Assembly (NCBI GenBank): GCA_019307815.1
Contig: JAFDIV010000019.1
Location: 55,179 to 119,178 of the forward strand
Length of the DNA: 64,000 nt
Source: Deltaproteobacteria bacterium
GTDB lineage: Bacteria; Desulfobacterota; DSM-4660; Desulfatiglandales; Desulfatiglandaceae
Direction: 5' to 3'
In this document: positions 8,875-18,168 of the stretch, one piece after another
Layout: every line of letters starts with the position of its first letter
Numbering within the stretch: position 1 is the stretch's first letter
Made by a program: the position numbers and the translations under genes
Notes under the pieces: model-generated
The model's database searches: none
The model's input: the letters and a program-made list of their open reading frames with translations, nothing else
What the model was told of the DNA's origin: nothing

Positions 8875-9531
8875 ATGAAAAAGTTCGCCGTCTTTGGTTT
8901 GGGAAATTTCGGGTTTTCGGTTGCAAAGGCCCTTTATGAGGAAGGCCATGAGGTGCTTTGTGTGGACCGGGAAGAGGAAAGGATTAGAAGGATTCAGGAC
9001 TTTGCAACCCATACCATCATAGGGGACGTAACAGATCGCTCTTTGTTGGAGTCAGTAGGCATTTCTGAGATGGATGCGGTGATCGTGAGCCTCGGGGAAA
9101 ACCTAAGTGCCAGTATCCTGGCAACCCTTTACCTCAAGGATCTGAAGGTCAAGAACATCTTGGTGAAGATCAGAAGCGAAGATCATGGTAGGATATTGGA
9201 AAAGATCGGGGCCAGTGAGGTGATCTTTCCAGAGAAGGAGACTGCCATCAAAATCGCAAAGAGCCTGTCCAACCCCAATATCTTGGATTACATCCCCTTA
9301 TCACCCGAGTACAGCATACTTGAAGTGGCCCCGCCAAATAACTTCATTGGCAAGACACTGGGGGAAATCAATTTACGCGCCAAGTACGGGGTGAACGTCA
9401 TTGCAGTCCGCGAACTGGTGCCCGACCGTCTCACCATGGTGCCAGGAGGTTCTTTTGTGGTCAAGGATAGCGACATCCTTATCGTACTTGGTCGGCCTGA
9501 GGATATTGCAAAGATAAAGATGAAGGATTGA
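8875..9531 (+). CDS. TrkA/KtrA-family potassium channel regulatory subunit (RCK)
   Basis: A 218-residue cytoplasmic protein. Residues 1-130 form a Rossmann RCK-N domain with the nucleotide motif FGLGNFG, acidic CVDREEER after strand two and HTIIGDVTD. Residues 140-218 are an RCK-C (TrkA-C) domain ending in IVLGRPEDI. It gates the TrkH-type pore in response to NAD(H) or adenine nucleotides. A single RCK unit is the size of KtrA rather than the double-length TrkA of Escherichia coli. ATG is four bases past the trkH stop. Confidence 0.93.
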   Translation: MKKFAVFGLGNFGFSVAKALYEEGHEVLCVDREEERIRRIQDFATHTIIGDVTDRSLLESVGISEMDAVIVSLGENLSASILATLYLKDLKVKNILVKIRSEDHGRILEKIGASEVIFPEKETAIKIAKSLSNPNILDYIPLSPEYSILEVAPPNNFIGKTLGEINLRAKYGVNVIAVRELVPDRLTMVPGGSFVVKDSDILIVLGRPEDIAKIKMKD

Positions 9532-9573
9532 GTGGCACAAGAGCTAGAGTGCGATAGGCTAACTGGGTGTGTC

Positions 9574-10455
9574 CTACCGTAATATGAGTACAGATGACTG
9601 GGCCGTCCTGATAAGCCTCCCCACCCTATCTTGTGAGAAAAACTTGCCTAAGATGGAACGAGGACCCATCCAAAGGGCAATTAGGCCCTTTTCTGCAGCA
9701 TCGGGAATGAATTGATCAAGGAGAGAGACATCCACAACAGATACCCATGCCTTGATCTTCTGGTCAGTATAGTATTGTAAGATTTGTTTCATTTTTTGAT
9801 CGACTTCTTCTTTAAGACGATCTGACTCGGTGAGTCCCACAATAGCAAGTTCTGTTTGATGTAATGTGACCATCTGATTGATCAGCTCAAGGGATTCCTG
9901 ACTTACGCTGTCATGATCGAGGCAACAGACGATCTTATTTGGTTTTTTTTCCTCTTTTACTACAAGGACAGAACATGGGGCTCCTTTGACGATCTTTTCA
10001 GGGGCGTTACGGTCCTGTTCCCAGGCACACCGATCCCCTTTGCTACAGCCCACCACAATGAGATCACTTTGTTCCTCCTCGGCTTCTGCAAGGACCTGTT
10101 TGGCGGGAGGGCCAAATCGAACCCTCACCCTGAACTCTTTCCTGCTGCGGCATACGGAAAATTCTTCCCAGAGGCCTTTGCCCAACTCCACGAGCTCGTA
10201 TGCCTGTTGCCTTTTTTCATAGGGAGAGGTATCTTTGTCCGTAAAATAACTCAAAAATTCTTTCCGAAACTTCACCATTTTTTTGACAATGGGAATATTC
10301 CTGAGGGAGCCTGCCGCGTGGTTTGAAATGTCCGGCCTTTTTGAATCCACACCAAGAAGTGTAACATCGGCCCAGGTATTCATCGCCAGTTTGGCTACTT
10401 CATGGACAACATACGTGCTATAAGGATTTGTATCAAGTGCAACCAGAACTCTCAT
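9574..10455 (-). CDS. Universal stress protein, tandem UspA domains
   Basis: A 293-residue protein with two UspA-like halves. The first opens with RVLVALDTNPYSTYV and ends with the nucleotide-binding region LIVVGCSKGDR and CSVLVVKE. The second half (from NKIVCCLDHD) is more divergent, with WMGPRS and SSVLILR at the end. GGAGG precedes ATG at 8 bases. It is the last gene of the minus-strand operon that starts at 16469. USP proteins bind ATP or other ligands and modulate stress physiology; this gene's specific role is unknown. The TrkA-type gene is convergent with it. Confidence 0.85.
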   Translation of the reverse strand: MRVLVALDTNPYSTYVVHEVAKLAMNTWADVTLLGVDSKRPDISNHAAGSLRNIPIVKKMVKFRKEFLSYFTDKDTSPYEKRQQAYELVELGKGLWEEFSVCRSRKEFRVRVRFGPPAKQVLAEAEEEQSDLIVVGCSKGDRCAWEQDRNAPEKIVKGAPCSVLVVKEEKKPNKIVCCLDHDSVSQESLELINQMVTLHQTELAIVGLTESDRLKEEVDQKMKQILQYYTDQKIKAWVSVVDVSLLDQFIPDAAEKGLIALWMGPRSILGKFFSQDRVGRLIRTAQSSVLILR

Positions 10456-10535
10456 TGCAGCCTCCGATGAGGTTTAGTTTACGTCTATCTACTGGCTAAC
10501 TCACTGCCTGTTTCCTGAGTTCGCAAGGCCCTGCT

Positions 10536-11339
10536 CTAGCAAATGAAAACAGGACTGGGCGTTCGCGCCAGGACGGTCAGAATCGGATTTTTCTTGCCAG
10601 CTTCGTCTCTTATAGCAGCACCTACCAAAGCATAATCAGCCAGGTATTCGCCTATCTGCTGCGGGGGGCCGGCGATCCGTTGTGTGCTTCGGGGCAGCAG
10701 TTGAGCCTCTTCCAACAACTGCTTAGCGCTATCAAGCGGTAACTCGGAGAGATCCGATTCGGTTATGTGGATCGTATCCAAGTTTTCTGGTGTATAGTAA
10801 AAAAGATCCAAGGCTAATTTCGCCTCTTTGAACACACGTACATATTCTTCAATGAGACGATGGGCATCCATGCCCTCGTACAGTAACAGGGAGGTTTTTT
10901 CCACCGGCACTAGATTCTTTACCACAACAATGGGGCAGGGTACGCCTTGGTACAACTTTGAACGCACAAGGTTTCGAAAGTCGTTTACATTGAATGAAGC
11001 CAGCGCACCTTCCATAAATAGGTCATAAGCACCTGCCTGAAGCTCCCTCAAAATCTCTTCCTCCCTGTCTCCCAACACAACCCTTGGAGCAGCCAGAGCC
11101 GGGCAATTTGGTTTCTCTGCCCTGATGAGCTGGTTAATTTCCTCTTCCCCCTTTTCAGTAAGTACATGCTCCCAGGTATGCCGTACCCATCCGGTTCCAA
11201 ACAGGTTGCCTTTTTGCTCAGGTTCTTTCACATGAATGGGTTGAAGCCCTATTTCCATCAACTTGCCCAATTGTCCTGCATAGCGTATGGCAATGCTGGA
11301 TGCCAGGTCTGGTTTTACAGAAACAAGAATATTGATCAT
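10536..11339 (-). CDS. Divergent universal stress protein-like protein
   Basis: A 267-residue protein whose N-terminal half looks like a UspA domain: INILVSVKPD at the start, a hydrophobic strand IGLQPIHVKEPE, a helix-rich middle, YDLFMEGALA and CPIVVVKN. The second half is harder to place and may be a degenerate second USP domain (SLLLYEGMDAHRLIEEYV). The GxxGxxxG nucleotide motif of ATP-binding USPs is not obvious. It sits between another USP and a receiver gene in the same operon, so a joint stress or signalling function is likely. Confidence 0.65.
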   Translation of the reverse strand: MINILVSVKPDLASSIAIRYAGQLGKLMEIGLQPIHVKEPEQKGNLFGTGWVRHTWEHVLTEKGEEEINQLIRAEKPNCPALAAPRVVLGDREEEILRELQAGAYDLFMEGALASFNVNDFRNLVRSKLYQGVPCPIVVVKNLVPVEKTSLLLYEGMDAHRLIEEYVRVFKEAKLALDLFYYTPENLDTIHITESDLSELPLDSAKQLLEEAQLLPRSTQRIAGPPQQIGEYLADYALVGAAIRDEAGKKNPILTVLARTPSPVFIC

Positions 11340-11358
11340 ACCATCTACCCCATTTTTG

Positions 11359-11751
11359 CTAAGCGCGGCTTTCTCTTATTTTTCTTTCAGCCCTTTCCAC
11401 TGCATCTTGGATTTCTCCCAACTTGAAGGGCTTGGCCAAAAAATCAAAGACCCCTTTCTGGAACGATTCCTTGGCGGTTTCCATGGTGGCGAATCCTGTG
11501 ATAACAATGACCTCTGTACCGGGGGATCTTTTCTTTACTTCAGTGAGGAAGGCCATTCCATCAAGGCCTTCCATTTTCAAGTCCGTGATAACAATATCAA
11601 AATCTCGCTCGGTTATTCTTTTGAATGCATCGGCGCTGCGAAAAAATGTTTCCACCTCATAGCCCCTTTTTTCCAAAGCCGATCTCAGACGTTTGCATAC
11701 AATGGGCTCGTCATCCAGCACCAATATACTTGTTTTGTTTTGGGTATCCAT
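11359..11751 (-). CDS. Single-domain response regulator
   Basis: A 130-residue CheY-like receiver: acidic pair in ILVLDDEPIV, acceptor Asp in FDIVITDLKM, Thr in VIVITGFAT and Lys in DFLAKPFK. The remaining residues form a charged helix, so there is no DNA-binding output. A GGAGAG element lies 8 bases before ATG. The gene is 16 bases downstream of the PPDK-like gene and before two USP genes, so it may receive phosphate from the neighbouring NtrC-type kinase system (18169-19593) or act with the PPDK-like protein. That link is inference from gene order. Confidence 0.88.
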   Translation of the reverse strand: MDTQNKTSILVLDDEPIVCKRLRSALEKRGYEVETFFRSADAFKRITERDFDIVITDLKMEGLDGMAFLTEVKKRSPGTEVIVITGFATMETAKESFQKGVFDFLAKPFKLGEIQDAVERAERKIRESRA

Positions 11752-11767
11752 CAGGTCTCTCCTAATA

Positions 11768-14344
11768 TTAGTGTTTCGTCACATTGTTCACGGCCAATTG
11801 TCTGAAGGTGTCAAGGAATTTGGGGATCTGACGGTCACTTACCATTTGAACATCCAATTGCCGAGTAAAGGCAACAAGCAACCCTATGACGCGAAGTTTG
11901 TTTTTCATTTCCTCAAGACCTAATTTCTTGACTCTGGCTACCACCAGGTCTCCTCGCAGATCCACTCTAAAGTCATTTACACTAAGAATCTCTCCAATTA
12001 GCCTTGCTCGTCTGGATCTCCTTGACAGGTCGGTTACACCGCCCAGGAAGCGAAAGTACGCGTAGTTATCATTTATATTATCGCTAATATAAGCATCAAC
12101 CATGTTAAAGTGATAACCCAGCCGCAGGCTTATGTTCGCATAGTTGAGGGATAGCACGGCCAGGTTTTGCCCAATGTATTTGGGTGTGGCAAGGGAAGAA
12201 GAAAAGGTCCGGGTGAGACTGGACATGAAGCTTCCAAAGTCCACTGACATGGGCTCAGTACTCCATGCACCAGGCGAGGTAAGGCCTTGCACAAAGGCAG
12301 CCATAGGGATGGAACGGATATCCTCTACCCTGACCTTTACGGATTCTGGCGTAGTATCAAGCCCCTGGCCCATATCAATGAGCACTAAGTCCAAGGGGAT
12401 CGACATGTCCAGATGGAGAGGCGATGATTGCGTGTCGCGGCCTCCGTAATAACTGAGCTCAATAATTTCCTCCACTGCCTTTTCATGAATGAATCTGGTA
12501 ATGTCATGGAAGGTCCTACAATAACGAGGTTTGAAGGTTTTATCAAGTGGATCAAGCAGATTGAGGGGGGAGATTTTCTTGAGAATCCTTCTCAACAGCC
12601 TGTATTCATAGGTTTCTTCAAAAGGTTCTTCGTTGAATTCATAATAACAGAGCTCCTTAATCTTACCTTCATATACCGCATTTTCTTCTGCATCAACGGT
12701 TATCTCTTGGGCCGGCTTGAGAATTTTTGTGGCAATTCCTGTATTTACAATGGTTGGCACGCGGAATTCCCGCGCTATGGTGGCCATATGCCCAGTGGGT
12801 GAGCCCACATCCGTGATAACCGCATTGGCTCTTCTGATCACCTTGGCAAACCTGGGCGAGGTATTTCGGGCCACCAGAATAGCTCCCTCTGGGAAACGTT
12901 CCAGATCCTCTTCATCCTTCACCATAAAGACCTTACCGATACCAATACCCTTTTGGGCTATAGAGCCCCTGCCAGAAAAAAGTATGTGGGCCTTTTTTAA
13001 TGCAGAGGGCACATCGCAGACGAGCTTGGCGGTTTGGGCGCCTATGTTCAACGGCCTGGCTTGAAGGATGTATAGATCCCCATTGTGGTCAAATGCAAAT
13101 TCAATGTCTTGGGGCCTCTTAAAGTACCTTTCTATCATTAGCCCTAATTCGGCCAGTTCAGCTAATTGTTCGTGTTTGAGGGATGCTTTTGTTTGAAGTT
13201 CCTCGGGCACTGGTCGGGGTCCTATACCCCCTTCTTCTAAAGTAACTGATTGCCGGAGCTTTCGAACGATAGTCATTCCCTTCACTTCATGCGGAGAATC
13301 CCGGGATACCATAAACTGATCAGCGGAAACCTCTCCCGAGACAATAGGTGCCCCCAGCCCCCAGGTTGAAGAGACCATCATGATTTCTTGTTGAGGGTTT
13401 TGGGGATCAAGGGTATATAAGACGCCACTCACCAACGGTTCCACCATCACCTGACAGGCTACTGCCATGACTACTTCATGCTCTGCGTAACCTTTTTGCC
13501 GCCTGTATTCCATGGCGCTGGCAGAGTAGGCACTGGCCAATATGGATTTGTAGGCCTCGAACAGATTCTGGGCCGGCTCGTTGAGAAGGCTCAAAAACTG
13601 GCCTGCAAAGGTATGTTCACTATCTTCACCCCAGGCACTGCTCCGGATGGCCAAGAAAAGCCTTTTGCCCGAATGCAATGACTGCAGGTCTTCAAGAGAT
13701 TTTCGCAGCTCCCTTTTTAATTTGACAGGTATTGAGCCGTTTTTGATCAATTCCTGGATTCTTTTTGAGGCCTCAGTGGTTGAAATTTCACCCTTGGCCC
13801 ATTCCTGGGATACAGAATGGATCTTTTCCCAAAGTTGGTTATGATCCATGTATGCTTGAAAGGCCGTTGTGGTAATGGCAAATCCATCGGGTGTTCGTAT
13901 GCGCAAGAAATTCTTTATCTCCGCCAAATTGGCGTTTTTGGCTCCTACTACATCGGAAAAATCCCGACTGACCAGCCTGTAGGGCATGGTATAATCGGTT
14001 TCCGGGATCACGAGCTTGCCTTCCAACTCATCTTGAATTTCGGCATGTATCCTTTTAAAGGCATTGTATAGGTCAAGATATTTCTGGGGGGCAATGGAGT
14101 CCAGGTTATAGATGAGTTTATAGACACAATCAGTCATGGCCTCACAAGAAGAGTGAATGTATTGCTTGTCAAAGATATAGTCTCCACCCAGCTTGTCGCC
14201 CATTTCAGCCATTAACTCGAGCACCTTGTTGTTAAGTTCCAGAATCGTTTGAAATTTGGTGAAAACATCTACAAAAGACAAACTTTTAGGGCGCTTTTTA
14301 ATTGGATGTAAAATGGATTTTGTCCACTGGCGGAGACGCTCCAT
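11768..14344 (-). CDS. PPDK/PEP-synthase-like protein with novel C-terminal domain
   Basis: An 858-residue protein. About residues 1-125 are a helical N-terminal segment. Residues 130-440 match the pyruvate phosphate dikinase ATP-binding domain (VGAKNANLAEI, LAIRSSAWGED, then DIEFAFDHNGDLYILQARPL). Residues 460-570 match the swivelling phospho-histidine domain with SPTGHMATIAREF, whose His would carry phosphate. The expected PEP/pyruvate TIM barrel is absent; residues 590-858 instead form a different domain beginning with PRYCRTFHDITRF. The ATP-grasp motif departs from the usual RSSATAEDLP. A paralogue lies at 45402-47954. True PEP synthase activity is therefore doubtful; ATP-dependent phosphotransfer to another acceptor is a better guess. 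Its neighbours are a membrane protein and a receiver. Confidence 0.8.
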   Translation of the reverse strand: MERLRQWTKSILHPIKKRPKSLSFVDVFTKFQTILELNNKVLELMAEMGDKLGGDYIFDKQYIHSSCEAMTDCVYKLIYNLDSIAPQKYLDLYNAFKRIHAEIQDELEGKLVIPETDYTMPYRLVSRDFSDVVGAKNANLAEIKNFLRIRTPDGFAITTTAFQAYMDHNQLWEKIHSVSQEWAKGEISTTEASKRIQELIKNGSIPVKLKRELRKSLEDLQSLHSGKRLFLAIRSSAWGEDSEHTFAGQFLSLLNEPAQNLFEAYKSILASAYSASAMEYRRQKGYAEHEVVMAVACQVMVEPLVSGVLYTLDPQNPQQEIMMVSSTWGLGAPIVSGEVSADQFMVSRDSPHEVKGMTIVRKLRQSVTLEEGGIGPRPVPEELQTKASLKHEQLAELAELGLMIERYFKRPQDIEFAFDHNGDLYILQARPLNIGAQTAKLVCDVPSALKKAHILFSGRGSIAQKGIGIGKVFMVKDEEDLERFPEGAILVARNTSPRFAKVIRRANAVITDVGSPTGHMATIAREFRVPTIVNTGIATKILKPAQEITVDAEENAVYEGKIKELCYYEFNEEPFEETYEYRLLRRILKKISPLNLLDPLDKTFKPRYCRTFHDITRFIHEKAVEEIIELSYYGGRDTQSSPLHLDMSIPLDLVLIDMGQGLDTTPESVKVRVEDIRSIPMAAFVQGLTSPGAWSTEPMSVDFGSFMSSLTRTFSSSLATPKYIGQNLAVLSLNYANISLRLGYHFNMVDAYISDNINDNYAYFRFLGGVTDLSRRSRRARLIGEILSVNDFRVDLRGDLVVARVKKLGLEEMKNKLRVIGLLVAFTRQLDVQMVSDRQIPKFLDTFRQLAVNNVTKH

Positions 14345-14356
14345 CCTAAACTCTCT

Positions 14357-15112
14357 TTAGTGCCCCCCTTTGCCCCCTTTAAATACCAAGCCCATTATCA
14401 AGCCGGCAATAATGGCGATCACGGTGGCCAAAATCCCATAGGTTGTACTGTGGCGGAAGGCAAGGGAGGCAACCAGGTTCGGGAGGCCTTCTTCTTTTAC
14501 CTTTAGTACCTGAGTGGTATTGGCCACTATCTTTCCGTTCCTTATGGCAATAAGGCTTACCTCATATGTTCCGGGGACCAACCGTGAAGGCAAGGCAACC
14601 TTGCACAAAAAGGGCCTTATACCATTAGATGTCTTACTATATTGTACCGCACCTTTATTTACAGAATAAAGCCCTTCTTTTGTTTTTAGTTTGATGAATT
14701 CATTAAATAGGAAATCCTTGTTTTCTGAGTCCGGCGTAATGGCTATCTCATTTTTTATGGCATTGAAGCCCACCGGCAAGTCATTGTCGTTGGAAAGGTT
14801 CCCCGCATACACCAAATAGAGGTTGGGTACATTATGGAATACCACAGTACCTAGATTCATCCATAATAGCCCGATGGCCTTTCCTTTCTTTTTAAAGGCT
14901 GTATCTTTTCGCTGGCCCACCACATTTACAACGGCCTCCGTCCCCTCCGGTATGGTGCCGGTGACCGTAAGGGTCGCTCCATGATACGTGGCCCCAATAA
15001 TAATCACATTGGGTTCAAGTGTGACTCGGGCGGGTTGACCACATTCTGCCAGGGATGCTCCAAACAGTGCCAGGGTCACGGCACAGAGTAATGCTACCGA
15101 TAATTTATACAC
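14357..15112 (-). CDS. PF09608-like (TIGR02186) membrane-anchored protein
   Basis: A 251-residue protein with an N-terminal signal peptide (about 22 residues), a beta-rich extracytoplasmic region and one C-terminal membrane segment (about residues 225-246) ending in GGKGGH. The motif VIIIGATYHGATLTVTG recalls the Alph_Pro_TM family, proteins of this size often found beside TauE/SafE permeases. That assignment rests on memory of the family pattern. GTG is the start, two bases past the TauE/SafE stop, so the two are translationally close. It probably helps the permease in the envelope; the mechanism is unknown. Confidence 0.7.
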   Translation of the reverse strand: MYKLSVALLCAVTLALFGASLAECGQPARVTLEPNVIIIGATYHGATLTVTGTIPEGTEAVVNVVGQRKDTAFKKKGKAIGLLWMNLGTVVFHNVPNLYLVYAGNLSNDNDLPVGFNAIKNEIAITPDSENKDFLFNEFIKLKTKEGLYSVNKGAVQYSKTSNGIRPFLCKVALPSRLVPGTYEVSLIAIRNGKIVANTTQVLKVKEEGLPNLVASLAFRHSTTYGILATVIAIIAGLIMGLVFKGGKGGH

Positions 15113-15114
15113 TT

Positions 15115-16038
15115 TTAATGCCCTCCTTTGTAAGCTAACATAATATGAGGTGGAAGTAATAGACTCAAAAGCATCTTGACCATTACGAGAAGCACAATGG
15201 AGGCGAGCAAGATCTTTAACTGATCGCCTTTCAGCCTCTTACTTATCATTGCCCCGATTTGGGCCCCAAGGGTGGACCCGAGCAGGAGGATCAAGGCCAG
15301 GATAAAATCCACGGTATGATTTGTGTGTGCCTGCATTATGGTGACATTGACGCAGGTGAAAAGGATTTGAAATAGGCTGGTACCCACCACCACATGCATG
15401 GGCATTCGTAATAAATAAACCATTACAGGGACCATGATAAAACCACCACCTACTCCCATAATAGCCGCCAGAATCCCTACGAATGTACCTAATACGAGGG
15501 GCATCAGGATAGACAATTCTACCCCCGATTTCTCAAAATAGGTTTGCCAAGGAAGTTTTTTGACCAACTTGGCATACTTGGATTCCTTTTTCTCTGCTAC
15601 CACAGCTATTTCTTTTTTTCTGAGGGATTGAAAGCTTTCGATAAACATATAAGAGCCAACAAACCCAAGCATCAAGACATAGGTAACTTTGATAAGGAAA
15701 TCCGCGTTACCCAGCTCTCTCAAGACCTTGATGATCTGTACACCTAGTGTGCCGCCTGCTACACCACCTATAAGGAGTAGGATACCCATTTTGAAATCTA
15801 CGTTTCCTAGGCGATAATGGGCCAGGGTTCCGGATGTGGATGCCCCTACAATCTGGTTGGAATCAGAGGCCGCCGCCACCGTAGGCGGTATTCCCACCAT
15901 AATAAGTAATGGAGTCATCAAAAATCCGCCTCCAACACCAAAGATACCTGAGAGAAGCCCAACGAGCCCTCCCATGCCAAAAATAAGAAAAATGTTCACG
16001 CTACTGCCTGCAATGGGTAAATATAGATGCCACATCAT
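15115..16038 (-). CDS. TauE/SafE-family anion permease
   Basis: A 307-residue membrane protein with about eight hydrophobic segments and the internal repeat typical of TauE/SafE: GIFGVGGGFLMTPLL near the N-terminus and AAIMGVGGGFIMVPVMVYLL in the second half. Members export or import sulfite, sulfonates or other organosulfur anions. The GAGAAAAGGAGTGA leader supports the ATG-ATG start, which overlaps the end of the upstream USP gene by four bases. It is the second gene of the minus-strand operon. Two further family members lie at 43407-44687 and 63170-64000. The substrate cannot be read from sequence. Confidence 0.92.
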   Translation of the reverse strand: MMWHLYLPIAGSSVNIFLIFGMGGLVGLLSGIFGVGGGFLMTPLLIMVGIPPTVAAASDSNQIVGASTSGTLAHYRLGNVDFKMGILLLIGGVAGGTLGVQIIKVLRELGNADFLIKVTYVLMLGFVGSYMFIESFQSLRKKEIAVVAEKKESKYAKLVKKLPWQTYFEKSGVELSILMPLVLGTFVGILAAIMGVGGGFIMVPVMVYLLRMPMHVVVGTSLFQILFTCVNVTIMQAHTNHTVDFILALILLLGSTLGAQIGAMISKRLKGDQLKILLASIVLLVMVKMLLSLLLPPHIMLAYKGGH

Positions 16039-16469
16039 TCACTCCTTTTCTCAGTGATTTTGATACCTCTCTCATTGACCACTTCAATACGGCAGTCCAC
16101 TCTCTGCCTGATTTTTTCCACATTATCGAAAAATCTGCCCGGCGAGCTGCCTTTGCTAGAGACCGGTACTCCTATGATGAGCAGATCAATCTTGTTTTCC
16201 CTAATAAACTTGACCACCTCTTGATCATATTCTCCGTAGGTAATGTATATCTCCACTCTGACGCCTTCTGTTCGCGCCTTTTCAATCAAAGGCTCCAGTT
16301 CTTCCTGGGCCCCTGCAAGGACCCGGTTTTCCGCCTCCCCCGCATGTGGGGTTCTAGGAACCATGAGGATATATGTCCTTGCTCCGATTCGCCTAGCCAG
16401 GTTCAAGGCGTGAATCGCAGCCCAAATGGTTGTCCTTCCTGGATCCAGGGCAACAAGGATCCTTTCCAT
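16035..16469 (-). CDS. Universal stress protein (single UspA domain)
   Basis: A 144-residue UspA protein beginning ERILVALDPGRTTIWAA, with DLLIIGVPVSSKGSSPGRFF as the nucleotide-loop region and CRIEVVNE as the last strand. I start at 16469, where GGGAGG precedes ATG by 12 bases. The longer frame to 16547 has no ribosome site and would begin upstream of the -24/-12 promoter noted at 16499-16516. First gene of the operon USP, TauE/SafE, PF09608-like, PPDK-like, receiver, USP, USP. Its stop overlaps the permease start. Confidence 0.85.
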   Translation of the reverse strand: MERILVALDPGRTTIWAAIHALNLARRIGARTYILMVPRTPHAGEAENRVLAGAQEELEPLIEKARTEGVRVEIYITYGEYDQEVVKFIRENKIDLLIIGVPVSSKGSSPGRFFDNVEKIRQRVDCRIEVVNERGIKITEKRSE

Positions 16470-16498
16470 GGCTTTTGTCGACCTCCCGATGAGCACCT

Positions 16499-16516
16499 GT
16501 GCAACTTTAATACCAC
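16499..16516 (-). promoter_or_regulatory. Candidate sigma54 promoter for the USP-TauE-PPDK operon
   Basis: The minus strand reads TGGTATTAAAGTTGCAC: GG and GC are exactly 10 bases apart and the -12 box TTGCA is perfect, while the -24 box has T for C. It is 30 bases upstream of the chosen USP start, placing the transcript start near 16489. Confidence 0.5.
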
Positions 16517-16728
16517 TTATATCAAGGGGGATTTTGGGGCACCTCATGTCTTGGTGAGGGAGAGAAAAAGGCGGGTGCAGGATGATGCTGGGTTGATGGG
16601 TAACATGGCGATAAGAAAGGCATTTTTGATGAATATAGGGACCTGTGAAAGCGGTATTAAGGAATTGAATCCCATAGAAACCGAGATGCTAGGAAAGATA
16701 ACACGGTGTACTGTTTAATACAGCTTTA

Positions 16729-16764
16729 TTTCAATATGAAACAAAAGGTCGGTTCAAAATGAAA
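16729..16764. promoter_or_regulatory. TTGTTTCA-type element upstream of the USP operon
   Basis: TTTCAATATGAAACAA (16729-16744; TTGTTTCATATTG on the other strand), followed after 6 bases by GGTTCAAAATGAAA (16751-16764). The arms resemble those of the inverted repeat at 19621-19659. It lies 215-265 bases upstream of the candidate sigma54 promoter and could bind the NtrC-type regulator encoded next to it. Confidence 0.45.
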
Positions 16765-16788
16765 TATGATAGATTCTCATTTCGTAAC

Positions 16789-18165
16789 CTAGCTCCTTGT
16801 ATTAACAGTGCGAGTCTCTTTTTCTTTATTTGGCAGGCCGTACTTTCTCATTTTGCGCCACAGGGTAGTTCTGGGCAGGTTCAGGATCTTGCTGGTCAGG
16901 CTCTTATTATAACCGGTTTTTTTCAGTACCTTTTCGATATGTTGCTTTTCCAGTTCTTCCAGGCTGAGGAGCCCTTCTCCATCTAAAGATTTGAACTCAA
17001 GTCTTTGAAGATCAGATGGCAAGTCCTTTACCCTGATGGTTTCTCCCTCTTCCAGTGCCACTGCCCTTTGGATAATATTCTCCAGCTCACGGACATTGCC
17101 GGGAAATTCATAGTTCATTAAGATATCAAGGACACGGGGGGAGACACGTTTTGTGTTTTTGCCAAATGATCGGCTGTATTTGTTTATGAAGTGAGAGATG
17201 AGCAGGGGGATATCATCTCGTCTTTCGGTAAGTCGGGGAAGGGACAGTGACACCACATTGAGCCTATAGTAAAGGTCATTTCTGAAACTTCCTTCACAAA
17301 TGGCCTGCTTCAGATCCTTGTTTGTGGCGGCTATGATGCGTATGTCGAGATCAATAGGTTTTGTGCTCCCTACCCGAAGTATTCGTTTTTCCTGAATCAC
17401 GCGCAGAAGCTTGACCTGCATGGAGAGGGGCATCTCGCTGATTTCATCAAGGAATACGGTTCCTCCATCTGCTGACTCAAGCAGTCCGATCTTGGTCGCC
17501 GTTGCCCCTGTATAGGCACCTTTTTCATGGCCGAAGAGCTCGTTGGCAATAAGCTCCTCGGTAAATCCCCCGCAGTTAAAAGACACGAATGGACGTTTAC
17601 TCCTGGGGCTGAGCATATGGATGGATCGAGCGGCAAGCTCTTTGCCTGTTCCCGTTTCGCCTTGAATCAAGACGTTGCAGTTTATGGGGGCGATTTTTCT
17701 GATGGTTTCAAAAACCTCTAGCATTACCTGGCTGTTGCCTATGAATCCCTTCAAGGTCTCTTGCTGGTTCAGGGCCTTTCTCAAACGTTGGTTTTCTTTT
17801 CTCAGTTGGATTTTTTCTCTTGCGCCTTTGGCCAGCAGCCTGACTTCATCTAGTCTGAAGGGTTTTGTGAGATAATGATAGGCCCCCATTTTTATGGCTT
17901 CTATAGCGGTTTCAATAGAGCCATAGCCTGTGATGATAATGGCCTCAAGGTCATCGTGGGCTGGCTTCAACTGGGAAAGTATATCTAGGCCGTCCATGTC
18001 AGGGAGTCTGAGATCAATGAAGGCAATCTGGAAGGGATGGGTCTTCTGACGGGTTAGGAAATCTTCTCCATTCAGGAATGTCTCAACATCAAAACCTTCG
18101 TTTGAAAGGGCCCTTTTCAGCCTCTTGGCCACTGTTACCTCATCGTCTACAACTGCCAATCTCAT
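16789..18165 (-). CDS. NtrC-family sigma54-dependent response regulator
   Basis: A 458-residue activator with three domains. Residues 1-120 are a receiver (VVDDEVTVAK, acceptor Asp in IAFIDLRLPD, Lys in YLTKPFR). Residues 145-370 are an AAA+ sigma54-interaction domain with Walker A GETGTGKEL, loop GAYTGA (Tyr for Phe) and Walker [12 protein letters not shown]. Residues 410-450 are a Fis-type helix-turn-helix containing NKSLTSKILNLPRTTLWRK. It is three bases downstream of its kinase gene (18169-19593). It should activate sigma54 promoters on phosphorylation; likely targets are the USP-TauE-PPDK operon and its own operon through TTGTTTCA elements, which is inference. Confidence 0.93.
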   Translation of the reverse strand: MRLAVVDDEVTVAKRLKRALSNEGFDVETFLNGEDFLTRQKTHPFQIAFIDLRLPDMDGLDILSQLKPAHDDLEAIIITGYGSIETAIEAIKMGAYHYLTKPFRLDEVRLLAKGAREKIQLRKENQRLRKALNQQETLKGFIGNSQVMLEVFETIRKIAPINCNVLIQGETGTGKELAARSIHMLSPRSKRPFVSFNCGGFTEELIANELFGHEKGAYTGATATKIGLLESADGGTVFLDEISEMPLSMQVKLLRVIQEKRILRVGSTKPIDLDIRIIAATNKDLKQAICEGSFRNDLYYRLNVVSLSLPRLTERRDDIPLLISHFINKYSRSFGKNTKRVSPRVLDILMNYEFPGNVRELENIIQRAVALEEGETIRVKDLPSDLQRLEFKSLDGEGLLSLEELEKQHIEKVLKKTGYNKSLTSKILNLPRTTLWRKMRKYGLPNKEKETRTVNTRS

Positions 18166-18168
18166 CTC